Shown piece after piece: positions 45,128-53,696 of a DNA stretch of 64,000 bases. The first letter of the stretch is position 1, and each line of letters begins with the position of its first letter. The translations under genes were made by a program, and so were the position numbers. Source of the DNA: Lewinellaceae bacterium (GTDB taxonomy: Bacteria; Bacteroidota; Bacteroidia; Chitinophagales; Saprospiraceae); contig JAHELJ010000002.1 of NCBI GenBank assembly GCA_024644235.1, positions 62,001 to 126,000 on the forward strand. The letters run 5' to 3'. Under the pieces are notes generated by a model. The model saw only the letters and a program-made list of their open reading frames with translations, was not told the origin of the DNA and did not search any database.

Positions 45128-46432
45128 ATGACTTCCAATGATTTGTCAAACCTTAGATGTGCTCATTGGGCTCTGCTGTCGATAGTCTGTTTGTTTATCG
45201 TCGGATGTGCCAATAAGGAACCGATCAAAGTGACATTTGCCTTTGGTGCGGATGATAAGGGCAGCGTATCTAAATTGGTCTCCGAATTCAATGAAGCCAA
45301 CGAGGGGGAAATATTGGTTGAATTTCGACTGGGACAGCGTCTTTCTAACGACTTCTTTGATGAGCTGGCAGTAGATTTCACAGTGGGCGGCTCAGATATC
45401 GACGTTTGGGCTGCGGATGTAGTCTGGACGGCATATTTTGCTGAACGGGGATGGACAGCAGACCTGACGGAAAAGTTTCAGGATGGGTTTAGCAAAGATG
45501 ATTTTACTGAAGTTCCTTTGCATTCGGCAACGTACAATGATAAGATTTGGGGCGTTCCCTGGTTTACGGAAGCTGGGTTTCTTTATTACCGGAAAGACCT
45601 GTTAGATCAACATGGCATATCAGGACCGCCTTCCACCTGGTCTGAGCTTTTCTCTATCTGCCAGGAAATAAAGGCTACGAATCAAGAGATTAATCATGGA
45701 TTTTTATTTCAGGCAGATGCGTATGAAGGTGGGGTAGCTAATGCATGTGAATTCATCTGGAATGCCGGAGGACGGATCGCCGGTACTTATGATGAATCCA
45801 TGCAAAAGATCAATGACACAACTGGACTGTCCGGCAAAACAATTGAAGGTTTATCTGTTGCGGCCCAGCTTGTCCAGGATGGAATCTCGCCCCGCAATGT
45901 GGCAAACTATCGCGAGATGGAATGCTTGCAACATTTTATTGAAGGACATGCAATCTTCATGAGGGGATGGCCTGCCATCCGTGGTGAGTTTCTCAAACCC
46001 GGGGTCAAGGTGAAAGCAGAAATGGTTGGCATATCTTCACTGCCAACTACTTCTCAGGATCTTCCATCCAGAAGCTGTCTGGGCGGATGGAACCTAATGT
46101 TGAACGCTTCACTCCCGGAGAAGAAAAAGGAAGCCGCCTGGCAATTCATTGTATTTCTCTCCAGCCGCGATGCCCAGCTTTATCGCCTCCAAGAAGTCGG
46201 AGCACTTCCAACATTAAGAGCAATATATCAAGACCAGAGTCTACATAGTGAGATCTCTTTCATTCCGGAGGCATACCAAATCATTGAGCACAGTCTTCAC
46301 CGCCCGATGACCCCTCAGTACAAAGAGCTTTCACCCTTCATTGCAACTGTCTTTCAATCAGTGGTCAGGGGGACATTGACACCAGAGAATGCCTTAAGAG
46401 ATTTAGAAATTCACCTTGCAGGATTGGACTAA
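45128..46432 (+). CDS. Orphan ABC-type solute-binding lipoprotein (family 1)
   Basis: A 434-residue lipoprotein with signal peptide ending in IVGCAN. It has the family 1 sugar-binder layout: VTFAFGADDKGSVSKLVSEFNEAN at the N-terminal lobe (in part), DIDVWAADVVW, the hinge region WGVPWFTEAGFLYYRKDLL, GHAIFMRGWPAI and GGWNLMLNASLPEKKKEAAWQFI. Such proteins bind oligosaccharides for ABC importers. No permease or ATPase gene is beside it. It converges with the uxu-linked SDR, so it might serve uronate or oligosaccharide uptake with a distant transporter; that is inference. Confidence 0.85.
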   Translation: MTSNDLSNLRCAHWALLSIVCLFIVGCANKEPIKVTFAFGADDKGSVSKLVSEFNEANEGEILVEFRLGQRLSNDFFDELAVDFTVGGSDIDVWAADVVWTAYFAERGWTADLTEKFQDGFSKDDFTEVPLHSATYNDKIWGVPWFTEAGFLYYRKDLLDQHGISGPPSTWSELFSICQEIKATNQEINHGFLFQADAYEGGVANACEFIWNAGGRIAGTYDESMQKINDTTGLSGKTIEGLSVAAQLVQDGISPRNVANYREMECLQHFIEGHAIFMRGWPAIRGEFLKPGVKVKAEMVGISSLPTTSQDLPSRSCLGGWNLMLNASLPEKKKEAAWQFIVFLSSRDAQLYRLQEVGALPTLRAIYQDQSLHSEISFIPEAYQIIEHSLHRPMTPQYKELSPFIATVFQSVVRGTLTPENALRDLEIHLAGLD

Positions 46433-46442
46433 GTTACCTTCT

Positions 46443-47246
46443 TTATACACCGGAGAAAATCTGAAATCCTCCGTCCACCGGAATCACTGCACCGGTGGTA
46501 AAGGACGAAGCATCGCTGGCTAGATATTGTACGATACCATTTAGTTCGTCAATATTTCCAAACCTGGCCATGGGAGTATTCTTTATGATCTTCTTGCCTC
46601 TGCTTGTGTAAGATCCATCTTCATTGACCAGCAGGTGTCGATTCTGATTTCCCAGAAAAAAACCAGGAGCTATGGCATTAACTCTGACTCCATCTCCAAA
46701 CTTCATTGCAAATTCAGCCGCCATCCATTTGGTAAGCATGTCTATGCCCGCCTTTGCCAGGGAATAACCAAAGACACGGGTTATCATCTGCTGGGCAGCC
46801 ATTGACGAAATGTTGATAATACTCCCGTGCTTTTGCTCCGTCATGGCTTTGCCAAAAACCAAAGTAGGAAGGATGGACCCCATGAGATTAAGGTCCAACA
46901 CAGATTTCAAGTCCTTAATCTCCAGATCGAAAATAGTTTGATCATCTGCAATGGTGGCACCCCGTAGGTTACCTCCCGCTGCATTTATCAGCACATCGAT
47001 TCTCCCCCACCGGTCTAAAATCTGTTTTCTGGCAACTTTTAATTGATTTTCATCCAGCACGTCTACTGCCAGACCGAGAGGATCACCACCAAATACGGCC
47101 AGTTCTTTCAATTTGGCTAAAACACTTTCCTCCCGAAATCCCATTATCACCATCTTAGCGCCCTGCTGAATTAGATGAGCCGCCATGGCACCACCTAGAA
47201 CACCAGAGCCACCGGTGATCACGATCACTTTTCCGGTTACATCCAT
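46443..47246 (-). CDS. SDR-type D-mannonate oxidoreductase (fructuronate reductase)
   Basis: A 267-residue classical SDR: TGGSGVLGG (11-19), NAAGGN (88-93), the catalytic Ser148-Tyr161-Lys165 set in ISSMAAQ and GYSLAKAG, and the end VIPVDGGFQIF. The sequence style (AAGGNLRGAT, IAPGFFLGNQNRHLL, GSYTSRGKKII) and its position divergent from mannonate dehydratase point to the SDR-type fructuronate/mannonate reductase that replaces UxuB in many Bacteroidota. It would interconvert fructuronate and mannonate with NAD(P)H. ATG 47246 is chosen because an AAGGAAG ribosome-binding site stands just before it. Confidence 0.85.
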   Translation of the reverse strand: MDVTGKVIVITGGSGVLGGAMAAHLIQQGAKMVIMGFREESVLAKLKELAVFGGDPLGLAVDVLDENQLKVARKQILDRWGRIDVLINAAGGNLRGATIADDQTIFDLEIKDLKSVLDLNLMGSILPTLVFGKAMTEQKHGSIINISSMAAQQMITRVFGYSLAKAGIDMLTKWMAAEFAMKFGDGVRVNAIAPGFFLGNQNRHLLVNEDGSYTSRGKKIIKNTPMARFGNIDELNGIVQYLASDASSFTTGAVIPVDGGFQIFSGV

Positions 47247-47271
47247 ATGTGCTTCCTTCATGCTTTTCTTT

Positions 47272-47314
47272 GTATCTCTTAAGATACATAAGTCGATTGA
47301 TCAGACGATCAATC
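47272..47314. promoter_or_regulatory. Two inverted repeats in the divergent uxu promoter region
   Basis: GTATCT-ctta-AGATAC (47272-47287) and GATTGATC-agac-GATCAATC (47295-47314), both perfect, separated by 7 bp, within the 111 bp between the SDR and uxuA starts. They lie where a repressor could control both genes. The regulator is not encoded nearby. Confidence 0.5.
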
Positions 47315-47357
47315 ATTTTGAGATAAAAGTAATTGTCAACTTCCTATCTTTCGAATA

Positions 47358-48545
47358 ATGAAATATCTAGAACAAACGTGGAGATGGTATGGACCTGATG
47401 ATCCGATAACCTTGAAAGAGATTCGGCAAACAGGTGCCACGGGCATCGTTACAGCCTTACACCACATTCCGGTGGGTGACACTTGGCCGATCGAAGAAAT
47501 CCAAAAGCGGAAGAAACTTATCGAAGATGCTGGTCTTCGATGGAGCGTCGTGGAAAGTGTCAACGTACATGATGAGATCAAGGCCGCAGGACCAAATCGT
47601 CAGCAGTATATCAAGAATTACAAGGAAACTATACATAATCTAGGGCAATCTGATGTGAGAATCGTCTGCTACAACTTTATGCCGGCTTTGGATTGGACCC
47701 GCACGAATCTAAATCTGGAATTGTCTTCCGGAGCAATCGCATTAGACTTTGATTATGTTGATGCTATTGTTTTTGATCGATTTATTCTAAAGAGAGAGGA
47801 CAGTGAAGGAGATTATTCGGCTGAGCAGATAGAGCAGGCCTCTATCCGACAGGAGTCAATGACTGACGAACAAATCTCGGCACTCTCAAGAACGATACTT
47901 CAAGGGCTACCGGGCGGAGCCAGAGGGTTTACCATGGAAGAATTTGAAAACAGCCTTAGGTCTTTCCAAGATGTTGATGCCGACAGGATGCGTGAAAATC
48001 TGGGTGCATTTCTGACTGAAGTTGTTCCTGTAGCCGAACACGAAGGTGTGAAGCTAGCCATACATCCCGATGATCCTCCTTTTTCCCTGTTTGGTCTGGC
48101 AAGAGTCGTGAGTACCCAACAAGATCTGGCTGGATTGCTTAAGGTGATTGATTCACCGGCAAACGGATTGTGTTTTTGTACCGGATCGCTGGGAGCACGG
48201 TCAGAGAATGATGTAACAAGTATGGCAAGGCGCTTTGCCGGTCGCATCAACTTTGTTCATCTTCGCAATGTTCAGATCCGGAATTTCCGCTCGTTCCATG
48301 AGTCTGATCACCTGGAAGGGTCGGTTGACATGTTTGAAGTAGTCCGACAATTAAGCATCGAACAGCAGCAGCGGGATTTTTCAATACCTTACCGCCCAGA
48401 TCATGGACATATCCTTCTGGATGATGTAAAACGAAAAACTAATCCGGGATATCCATTGATTGGAAGAATGAAAGGTCTGGCTGAATTGCGAGGTTTGGAA
48501 ATGGCAATTGTCCGGTCGATCAGCAATGAGAATAAACTGATCTGA
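47358..48545 (+). CDS. uxuA: Mannonate dehydratase
   Basis: A 395-residue cytoplasmic TIM-barrel enzyme that dehydrates D-mannonate to 2-keto-3-deoxygluconate in hexuronate catabolism. Family landmarks: TWRWYGPDDP at the start, GIVTALHHIPVGDTW, WSVVESVNVHD, VCYNFMPALDWTRT, LAIHPDDPPFSLFG, NGLCFCTGSLGAR, VHLRNVQ and YRPDHGH, which together hold the metal-binding Cys/His residues. Length is normal. Divergent from the SDR-type reductase through a region with two inverted repeats. KdgK/KdgA genes for the next steps are not in the window. A beta-barrel gene follows after 38 bp. Confidence 0.96.
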   Translation: MKYLEQTWRWYGPDDPITLKEIRQTGATGIVTALHHIPVGDTWPIEEIQKRKKLIEDAGLRWSVVESVNVHDEIKAAGPNRQQYIKNYKETIHNLGQSDVRIVCYNFMPALDWTRTNLNLELSSGAIALDFDYVDAIVFDRFILKREDSEGDYSAEQIEQASIRQESMTDEQISALSRTILQGLPGGARGFTMEEFENSLRSFQDVDADRMRENLGAFLTEVVPVAEHEGVKLAIHPDDPPFSLFGLARVVSTQQDLAGLLKVIDSPANGLCFCTGSLGARSENDVTSMARRFAGRINFVHLRNVQIRNFRSFHESDHLEGSVDMFEVVRQLSIEQQQRDFSIPYRPDHGHILLDDVKRKTNPGYPLIGRMKGLAELRGLEMAIVRSISNENKLI

Positions 48546-48583
48546 TTGAGCTGCTCAGCCATCAAAAAGGAGCGAATTAGTCA

Positions 48584-49297
48584 ATGCGACTGAGATATCT
48601 TAAATGTGCTTTAGGTGGATCACAGATAAAGGGAATACTTCTTCTTTTGTTGATCTGTATTGTTCTACTCGACGCCTTTGCCCAACAACAGTTTGTAGCT
48701 GGCATTCATGCAGGAATTATCGCCTCCCAGCTAGATGGCGATAACTATACCGGATATGATAAATTTGGATTGCGTATTGGTGCAAGAGTGGAAAGACGAG
48801 TTGGGCAGAAGATTGAAATCTCGATTGAACTGAACTACGAAGAAAAAGGAAGTCGTTTTGAATCAAGAGATGGGAGACCTGTAATGGAAAGAAATCGGAT
48901 CATCCAGCTAACCTATGCCGAAGTCCCCATCATTGTCCGATGGTATCATAAAACGCAAAAGCGTTTATTTTTTGAATCCGGAATAGCCCTCTCCTATATG
49001 CTTGACCATCGGTTTCGGGTAATAGGAACCCGGGGAAATCTCTTGGCATTTGATTCGATCGCCTCAGAGTTTAGCCGATCTGAGTTGAACTTGATCTTAG
49101 GTCTCGGTCACCGCTTTTCAGACAAGGTGGGTATCTACTTTCGCACTTCCATTGGTTTGATACCCTTCTACGAGAATACCTCAGCAAGAGAAGAAAAAGT
49201 CCCTTTTACGCCGCGTCCTTTTGGAACCCCCTCTCCCGAGATCATTAATCACTTACGAAACTACCTGATCTCCGCGGGCTTCTCCTACATGCTGTGA
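48584..49297 (+). CDS. Outer-membrane beta-barrel (porin-like, OMP_b-brl_2) protein
   Basis: A 237-residue exported protein with signal peptide ending near FAQQQF. It follows the eight-stranded barrel plan of PF13568-like proteins: FVAGIHAGIIASQLDGD, GLRIGARVERRVGQKIEISIELNY in part, YAEVPIIVRWY, FFESGIALSYML and the last strand YLISAGFSYML ending in an aliphatic residue. Function unknown. It lies 38 bp after uxuA on the same strand, so it may be cotranscribed, and its 3' end overlaps the convergent phosphoesterase gene by 13 bp. Confidence 0.78.
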   Translation: MRLRYLKCALGGSQIKGILLLLLICIVLLDAFAQQQFVAGIHAGIIASQLDGDNYTGYDKFGLRIGARVERRVGQKIEISIELNYEEKGSRFESRDGRPVMERNRIIQLTYAEVPIIVRWYHKTQKRLFFESGIALSYMLDHRFRVIGTRGNLLAFDSIASEFSRSELNLILGLGHRFSDKVGIYFRTSIGLIPFYENTSAREEKVPFTPRPFGTPSPEIINHLRNYLISAGFSYML

Positions 49298-49794
49298 GAT
49301 TTCATTGCCCGGGGTCCCAACTCAACTACCTCTGCATCGGAAACCTTTGAACTCCTAATGCTAAATCGGATAATGGTTCTTATCTGGTGAAATCCATGCC
49401 GACCACAAGCTCCGGGATTCATATGGAGAATTTCCAACTGCTGGTCATAGATCACCTTGAGTATGTGGGAATGGCCACAAATAAAGAGCCCGGGCCTTTC
49501 CGCCAATAGAATACTCTTTACCCTTTTATTATAACGACCGGGATATCCCCCGATGTGCGTCATAAATACTCTTAGACCTTCACATTCAAAACTTAAATCA
49601 CGAGGAAAAACTTCTCTGATCGAACGTCCGTCAATATTGCCATAGACGCCGCGGATTGGTTTCATTTTTTCAAGCTCTTCTAGAACCCCCGGACCCCAAT
49701 CGCCTGCATGCCAAATCTCATCACACTCCTCGAGATAATTTGTAAGGGATTTGTCAAAGTAACCATGGGTATCTGCCAATAAACCAATCCGCAT
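49285..49794 (-). CDS. YfcE/MJ0936-type metallophosphoesterase
   Basis: A 169-residue calcineurin-like phosphodiesterase. The metal-binding motifs run in order: LLADTHG (D, H), HAGDWG (D), VYGNIDGR (N), MTHIGG (H) and CGHSHI (GHxH), so all five motifs are present. The length is normal for the YfcE group, which cleaves phosphodiesters in vitro. The start is the ATG in a TGATG junction with the upstream oxidoreductase stop, with GGAG just before it; an in-frame GTG at 49797 is less likely. The two genes are translationally coupled. Confidence 0.9.
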   Translation of the reverse strand: MRIGLLADTHGYFDKSLTNYLEECDEIWHAGDWGPGVLEELEKMKPIRGVYGNIDGRSIREVFPRDLSFECEGLRVFMTHIGGYPGRYNKRVKSILLAERPGLFICGHSHILKVIYDQQLEILHMNPGACGRHGFHQIRTIIRFSIRSSKVSDAEVVELGPRAMKSHSM

Positions 49795-50762
49795 CACTCC
49801 GAAATTCTGATCACTATCTTTCCATACTGCCGGGAGACTGCCATGCTCTCAAAGGCCTCATCAACAGCTTCCATAGAGTATATTCTGTCAATCACCGGCC
49901 GGATTTTGTGTGCATCGACGAAAGATAACATATCCGCAAAATCTTTATCCGATCCCATTGTTGACCCTTTGATGTCCAATTGTTTCCAAAAAATCACTTG
50001 AGGGCTCAGGTTTGAAATCTTCCCTCGGGTACCTCCATAGAGGCTGATAGTTCCACCTGGCTTAGCCAACTTCACCAGTTGCGAAAACCCATCTCCACCG
50101 GCACTATCCAAAATGAGGTCGAACTCGCCGAAAGCAGATAGCTTGGCAGCCCATTCTTCGTCAGTGTAATTTACGCCAAGACCGGCTCCATACTCCTTCG
50201 CTTGATCGAGCTTTTGATCGGATCCGGAAGTGACAGCAATCTTTGCTCCAACTACATTGGCAAACTGCAGAGCGATGCTGGATACTCCTCCACCAATGCC
50301 GGTGATCAAAAGCTTTTGTCCTTCCTTCAATTTTCCTCTGGTAAAAAGTGCCCGGTATGCAGTTAAGCCCGCCAATGGAATGGCTGCAGCCTCTTCAGCA
50401 GTCAGGTGCTCCGGAGCATAGTGAACCCTGTCGGAAGAGATCACGATCTCTTCTGCCATGGTACCGTATGTAGGCATTCCCAGCACCTCGAATGACTTCT
50501 GTTGGACCCGAAGGTCGTGACCCCAATACAAGGCAGGATTGATGACGACCAGCCTGTCATTGTGCAGACCAGCTCCGTCAGAACCGAGGATCATTGGAGT
50601 GCGAATGCCGGGATAAAGACCTTGAGTTATGAAATAATCCCTGCGATTCAATGCTGCCGCCTTCAATTTGACGACCACCTCTCCTGGCTGGGAGGGTTTC
50701 GGTTTTTCCACAGTTTGCAGGGTCGGAAACTTACCCACTTCTTGAAACAGCAATGCCTTCAT
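49794..50762 (-). CDS. Zinc-independent medium-chain dehydrogenase (quinone oxidoreductase-like)
   Basis: A 322-residue MDR protein with GroES-like N-terminal domain (VVVKLKAAALNRRDYF, ILGSDGAG) and Rossmann domain (LLITGIGGGVSSIALQFA, then AVTSGSD for NADP binding, FDLILDSAGG). The structural and catalytic Cys residues of zinc alcohol dehydrogenases are absent, so it belongs to the quinone oxidoreductase/enoyl reductase branch. NADPH-dependent reduction of an unsaturated carbonyl or quinone is expected. It is the first gene of a two-gene operon with the phosphoesterase. Confidence 0.88.
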   Translation of the reverse strand: MKALLFQEVGKFPTLQTVEKPKPSQPGEVVVKLKAAALNRRDYFITQGLYPGIRTPMILGSDGAGLHNDRLVVINPALYWGHDLRVQQKSFEVLGMPTYGTMAEEIVISSDRVHYAPEHLTAEEAAAIPLAGLTAYRALFTRGKLKEGQKLLITGIGGGVSSIALQFANVVGAKIAVTSGSDQKLDQAKEYGAGLGVNYTDEEWAAKLSAFGEFDLILDSAGGDGFSQLVKLAKPGGTISLYGGTRGKISNLSPQVIFWKQLDIKGSTMGSDKDFADMLSFVDAHKIRPVIDRIYSMEAVDEAFESMAVSRQYGKIVIRISE

Positions 50763-50774
50763 CTCACCAAAAAT

Positions 50775-50805
50775 AAAAAAGGCCGGCTTCAGCGAAGCCA
50801 GCCTT
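50775..50805 (-). terminator. Terminator of the type IX cargo gene
   Basis: On the minus strand: GGCTGGCTTC-gct-GAAGCCGGCC (one G-T pair), followed by a run of six T and more. It follows the stop at 50827 by about 21 bp and separates it from the downstream oxidoreductase operon. Confidence 0.88.
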
Positions 50806-50826
50806 GTAGGTTATTTCGAATGGTAT

Positions 50827-53412
50827 CTAACGTACCTGCATCATTTTTTTGGTTAGCTCCTTATCTCCCTGACGGAAGGAATAAAAGAGTAATCCACTCA
50901 TTCCTAATTGGTCAGCACTGATTTCATGCTCGTGATATCCTTTTTGGTAGTGTTGGGAATGTGACCACACAGCACGACCAGATACATCTCTGATCTGGAG
51001 ATTTCCTTGCCCTTCTTCTGTTATATATACGCCTATCATTGTTCTTTCTGCAAATGGATTGGGACTGTTTTGGAACAGAATCAATGATTCCTCCAAATCA
51101 ACATCATCAAATCCAAGAGCCAGATTGCGTGTTCCACTTTCGACTCCCACGATCTTCGGATCGGCATAATTGGTAGTAATAGCCAGCGACCGGTCCAATT
51201 GAGCCGTAGTACGACTCTTTACGATCAATTCAAAGAGCACTTCATCTTTGCTGAATAGCTGCTCGCTCATCGAAAACCAGGTGGCAGTGATGACACCTTG
51301 CTCATCAGGAGCAGAGAATGAAAGACTTCCCCTATCTGACAAGACTCCCGGCTTCACTTCCATTAGGTCAAAACGGTTTGCATCAAAGCCAAGAGATAGC
51401 TGCATCGTATTAGCGGTTTGATTCTCTTCAAATCTGAATGGTATGGTCGTAACCTCACCAGCCTGCAGCAATTGGTTATTGGTGAGGATTCTGTTTTCTC
51501 TCGATCGCTGATCAACTTCTTCGGGATCGAGCCCAGGTAATGAGCCAAGGTCACCAACCTTGATGCCCTTGAACAATACCTCCTTATCTCCGCCATTATA
51601 AGGCGTGATGTTGTAGTATTTAGGCATTTCAATATCCATGGCATCGACCGTATCCGGGAATGTGTAGTCGCTGGGATAAAACTTCCAGCTTGCATTTCCT
51701 CTAAAGTCGTGTTCAATACCTGCAATAACGCGGTGTAATAGCAGCAGGTCGCTATAGTCGATTACTTTGTTGCCATCAATATCAGCTGCTATCAGGTGTC
51801 GAGGATCACGAAGCGGTCTGATGCCATCCACATGCAATGAAAGCAAAGCGAAATCATACATGTCTACATTTTCAGCATAACCACCTTCTTTATGAGCACT
51901 GATTTCCAGATTTCTTCCTAATGGTATTTTGTCGAATTCAAACATTCCATCTACACCGGTCATTTTGACCATGCCATCCATCAATTTAACCTCGACTTCG
52001 CCAACCATTTGGCCTGCATCATTTGATACATTTCCACTAATCACTCCACCCAGACATTCAAACGAATTGGCTTGTACTTCCACCTCTACTATTATGTAAT
52101 CACTGTTTCCGGCCTGGTCTGTCACAATAAACTTAACTTCATTGGGTCCAAAATCAGCGCAGGTAAATGTGTTGCGATCAAGTGAATATTTGAGCTTTTC
52201 CGAAGGGGTACAATTATCATAGCTGCTGATATTGAAAGCTTCTGCCGGAACCTCAATCATTCCATCATTGTCATCCATCTGCATCAGAACAGCTGTAATC
52301 TTGGAAAGTCCAATAGGTGTAGGAGGAACTTTGTCAACGGCCTTTACGTCCACGATTACCTCACACTCGGCATAGTTCCCACATACATCGAACGCCTTGA
52401 AAGTTACCTTGGTTTTACCAGGGTGATAATAACCACTGGCATCCGCTCCGGAGTAATTTACGCCACCACCATAGAAAACTGTTCCTGAAGAACCAGAGGA
52501 ATATCCGGAATGGCTGCCGTATCCCCCATCTCCCAGATACTTCCTGGAGTAGGTCACGGCAACATGGCCACAGTTATCGGTAGCCTGTACCTTAGGTATT
52601 TTTACATAGACTTTTTCCCCATCGCAATCACCGCTGTGAATTTCGACATCTTTCGGACAAGACTTGATTACCGGAGCCTCGTGGTCGTATACGAAGATTT
52701 TCTGTACATACTCCCACTTACCCTTTGATCCATAACCACTTCCGTAACCACTACCCCATCCTGATCCGTAGCTGGAATTGTTATACTGGCACCAGTCGAT
52801 CATCTCCCAGGTACGGTAAATAACTTTGCACGGCTTGTGACCATATCCATAGCCATGGCTTCCATGGTGATAAGGATTGTATGGGTATGCCTTATCCTTA
52901 TAAGTTACTCCCACTTTCGAACATCCGTGGTAATCGTAATCCGGCCAATTATAGCCTTTTGGCATATAATCCGGATGCATATTGCCACCACAGTCCTTCA
53001 TGTGGTAGTCCTTAGGCCAATACACGTGTTTGCCAGCATCAAAGCCGTAACCATGAGAGGGGTCTACGTAGATGGTTTGTTCGCACCAATACCAATCATA
53101 ATGATATTTGATCTTCCATTTACGGGTGATGTACCCGGTTCCGCATTGGTTTAAATGTTTGCTGGTATACGGGCCATGAATTTTAATAGAACTGTAGTAG
53201 CCACTCTTGGCTTTCGGATACCCGTAATAGTCCAAATCATGATGCAAATCGCCGCAGCTCACATGAACTTTTTCGGTAGGGCAATAAAAAGGTACACTCT
53301 CCGCTGCATTTGCTACAGCACTGGAAGGAATGAAAAATAGCACACCGATGACAAAGCAAAATATGGTGATAGTAGACCTTCTTGGTGAAGGATTCGTACA
53401 CGTCACATTCAT
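50827..53412 (-). CDS. Secreted multidomain protein with type IX sorting domain, dockerin and HYR-like repeats
   Basis: An 861-residue exported protein. Signal peptide about 1-35; a Tyr/His/Gly/Cys-rich region (about 40-330) with a low-complexity stretch of GYGSG type; two HYR/'DNC' modules (ATDNCGHVAVTYS, VTFKAFDVCGNYAECEVIV; then SYDNCTPSEKLKYS, FTCADFGPNEVKFIVTDQAGN); a CarboxypepD_reg-like beta-sandwich (GGVISGNVSNDAGQ to KIPLGRNLEI); a dockerin-like repeat (AADIDGNKVIDYSDLLLLHRVI); a cohesin-like region; and the type IX C-terminal domain (FQNSPNPFAERT to the end). It is delivered to the surface by the Por system. The architecture is typical of Saprospiraceae surface proteins, likely adhesive. 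Confidence 0.88.
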   Translation of the reverse strand: MNVTCTNPSPRRSTITIFCFVIGVLFFIPSSAVANAAESVPFYCPTEKVHVSCGDLHHDLDYYGYPKAKSGYYSSIKIHGPYTSKHLNQCGTGYITRKWKIKYHYDWYWCEQTIYVDPSHGYGFDAGKHVYWPKDYHMKDCGGNMHPDYMPKGYNWPDYDYHGCSKVGVTYKDKAYPYNPYHHGSHGYGYGHKPCKVIYRTWEMIDWCQYNNSSYGSGWGSGYGSGYGSKGKWEYVQKIFVYDHEAPVIKSCPKDVEIHSGDCDGEKVYVKIPKVQATDNCGHVAVTYSRKYLGDGGYGSHSGYSSGSSGTVFYGGGVNYSGADASGYYHPGKTKVTFKAFDVCGNYAECEVIVDVKAVDKVPPTPIGLSKITAVLMQMDDNDGMIEVPAEAFNISSYDNCTPSEKLKYSLDRNTFTCADFGPNEVKFIVTDQAGNSDYIIVEVEVQANSFECLGGVISGNVSNDAGQMVGEVEVKLMDGMVKMTGVDGMFEFDKIPLGRNLEISAHKEGGYAENVDMYDFALLSLHVDGIRPLRDPRHLIAADIDGNKVIDYSDLLLLHRVIAGIEHDFRGNASWKFYPSDYTFPDTVDAMDIEMPKYYNITPYNGGDKEVLFKGIKVGDLGSLPGLDPEEVDQRSRENRILTNNQLLQAGEVTTIPFRFEENQTANTMQLSLGFDANRFDLMEVKPGVLSDRGSLSFSAPDEQGVITATWFSMSEQLFSKDEVLFELIVKSRTTAQLDRSLAITTNYADPKIVGVESGTRNLALGFDDVDLEESLILFQNSPNPFAERTMIGVYITEEGQGNLQIRDVSGRAVWSHSQHYQKGYHEHEISADQLGMSGLLFYSFRQGDKELTKKMMQVR

Positions 53413-53696
53413 GGGTCAATCGTTTAGGGTTAAATGAATGATGTTCAGTCAGATCTTCAACGTTTTGAAGATTTTATCTCAAGTCTCAAAGTACAGAATA
53501 AATTTCTTTTAATAGTCCCCTAATTTGCAATAGTTTTCATATTATCACTTTAACTAAAGCTTTAGGTGCTAAGCCAACTTTTCTTATACATTTAGCCCCC
53601 TTTGGGGTATCTGCTGGCTACCATGAAAACTTCGTAATCTGCATATTTTGCATAGATCCCAGTCATAAATCTAATTTTACGATAAATTTGGATCAA

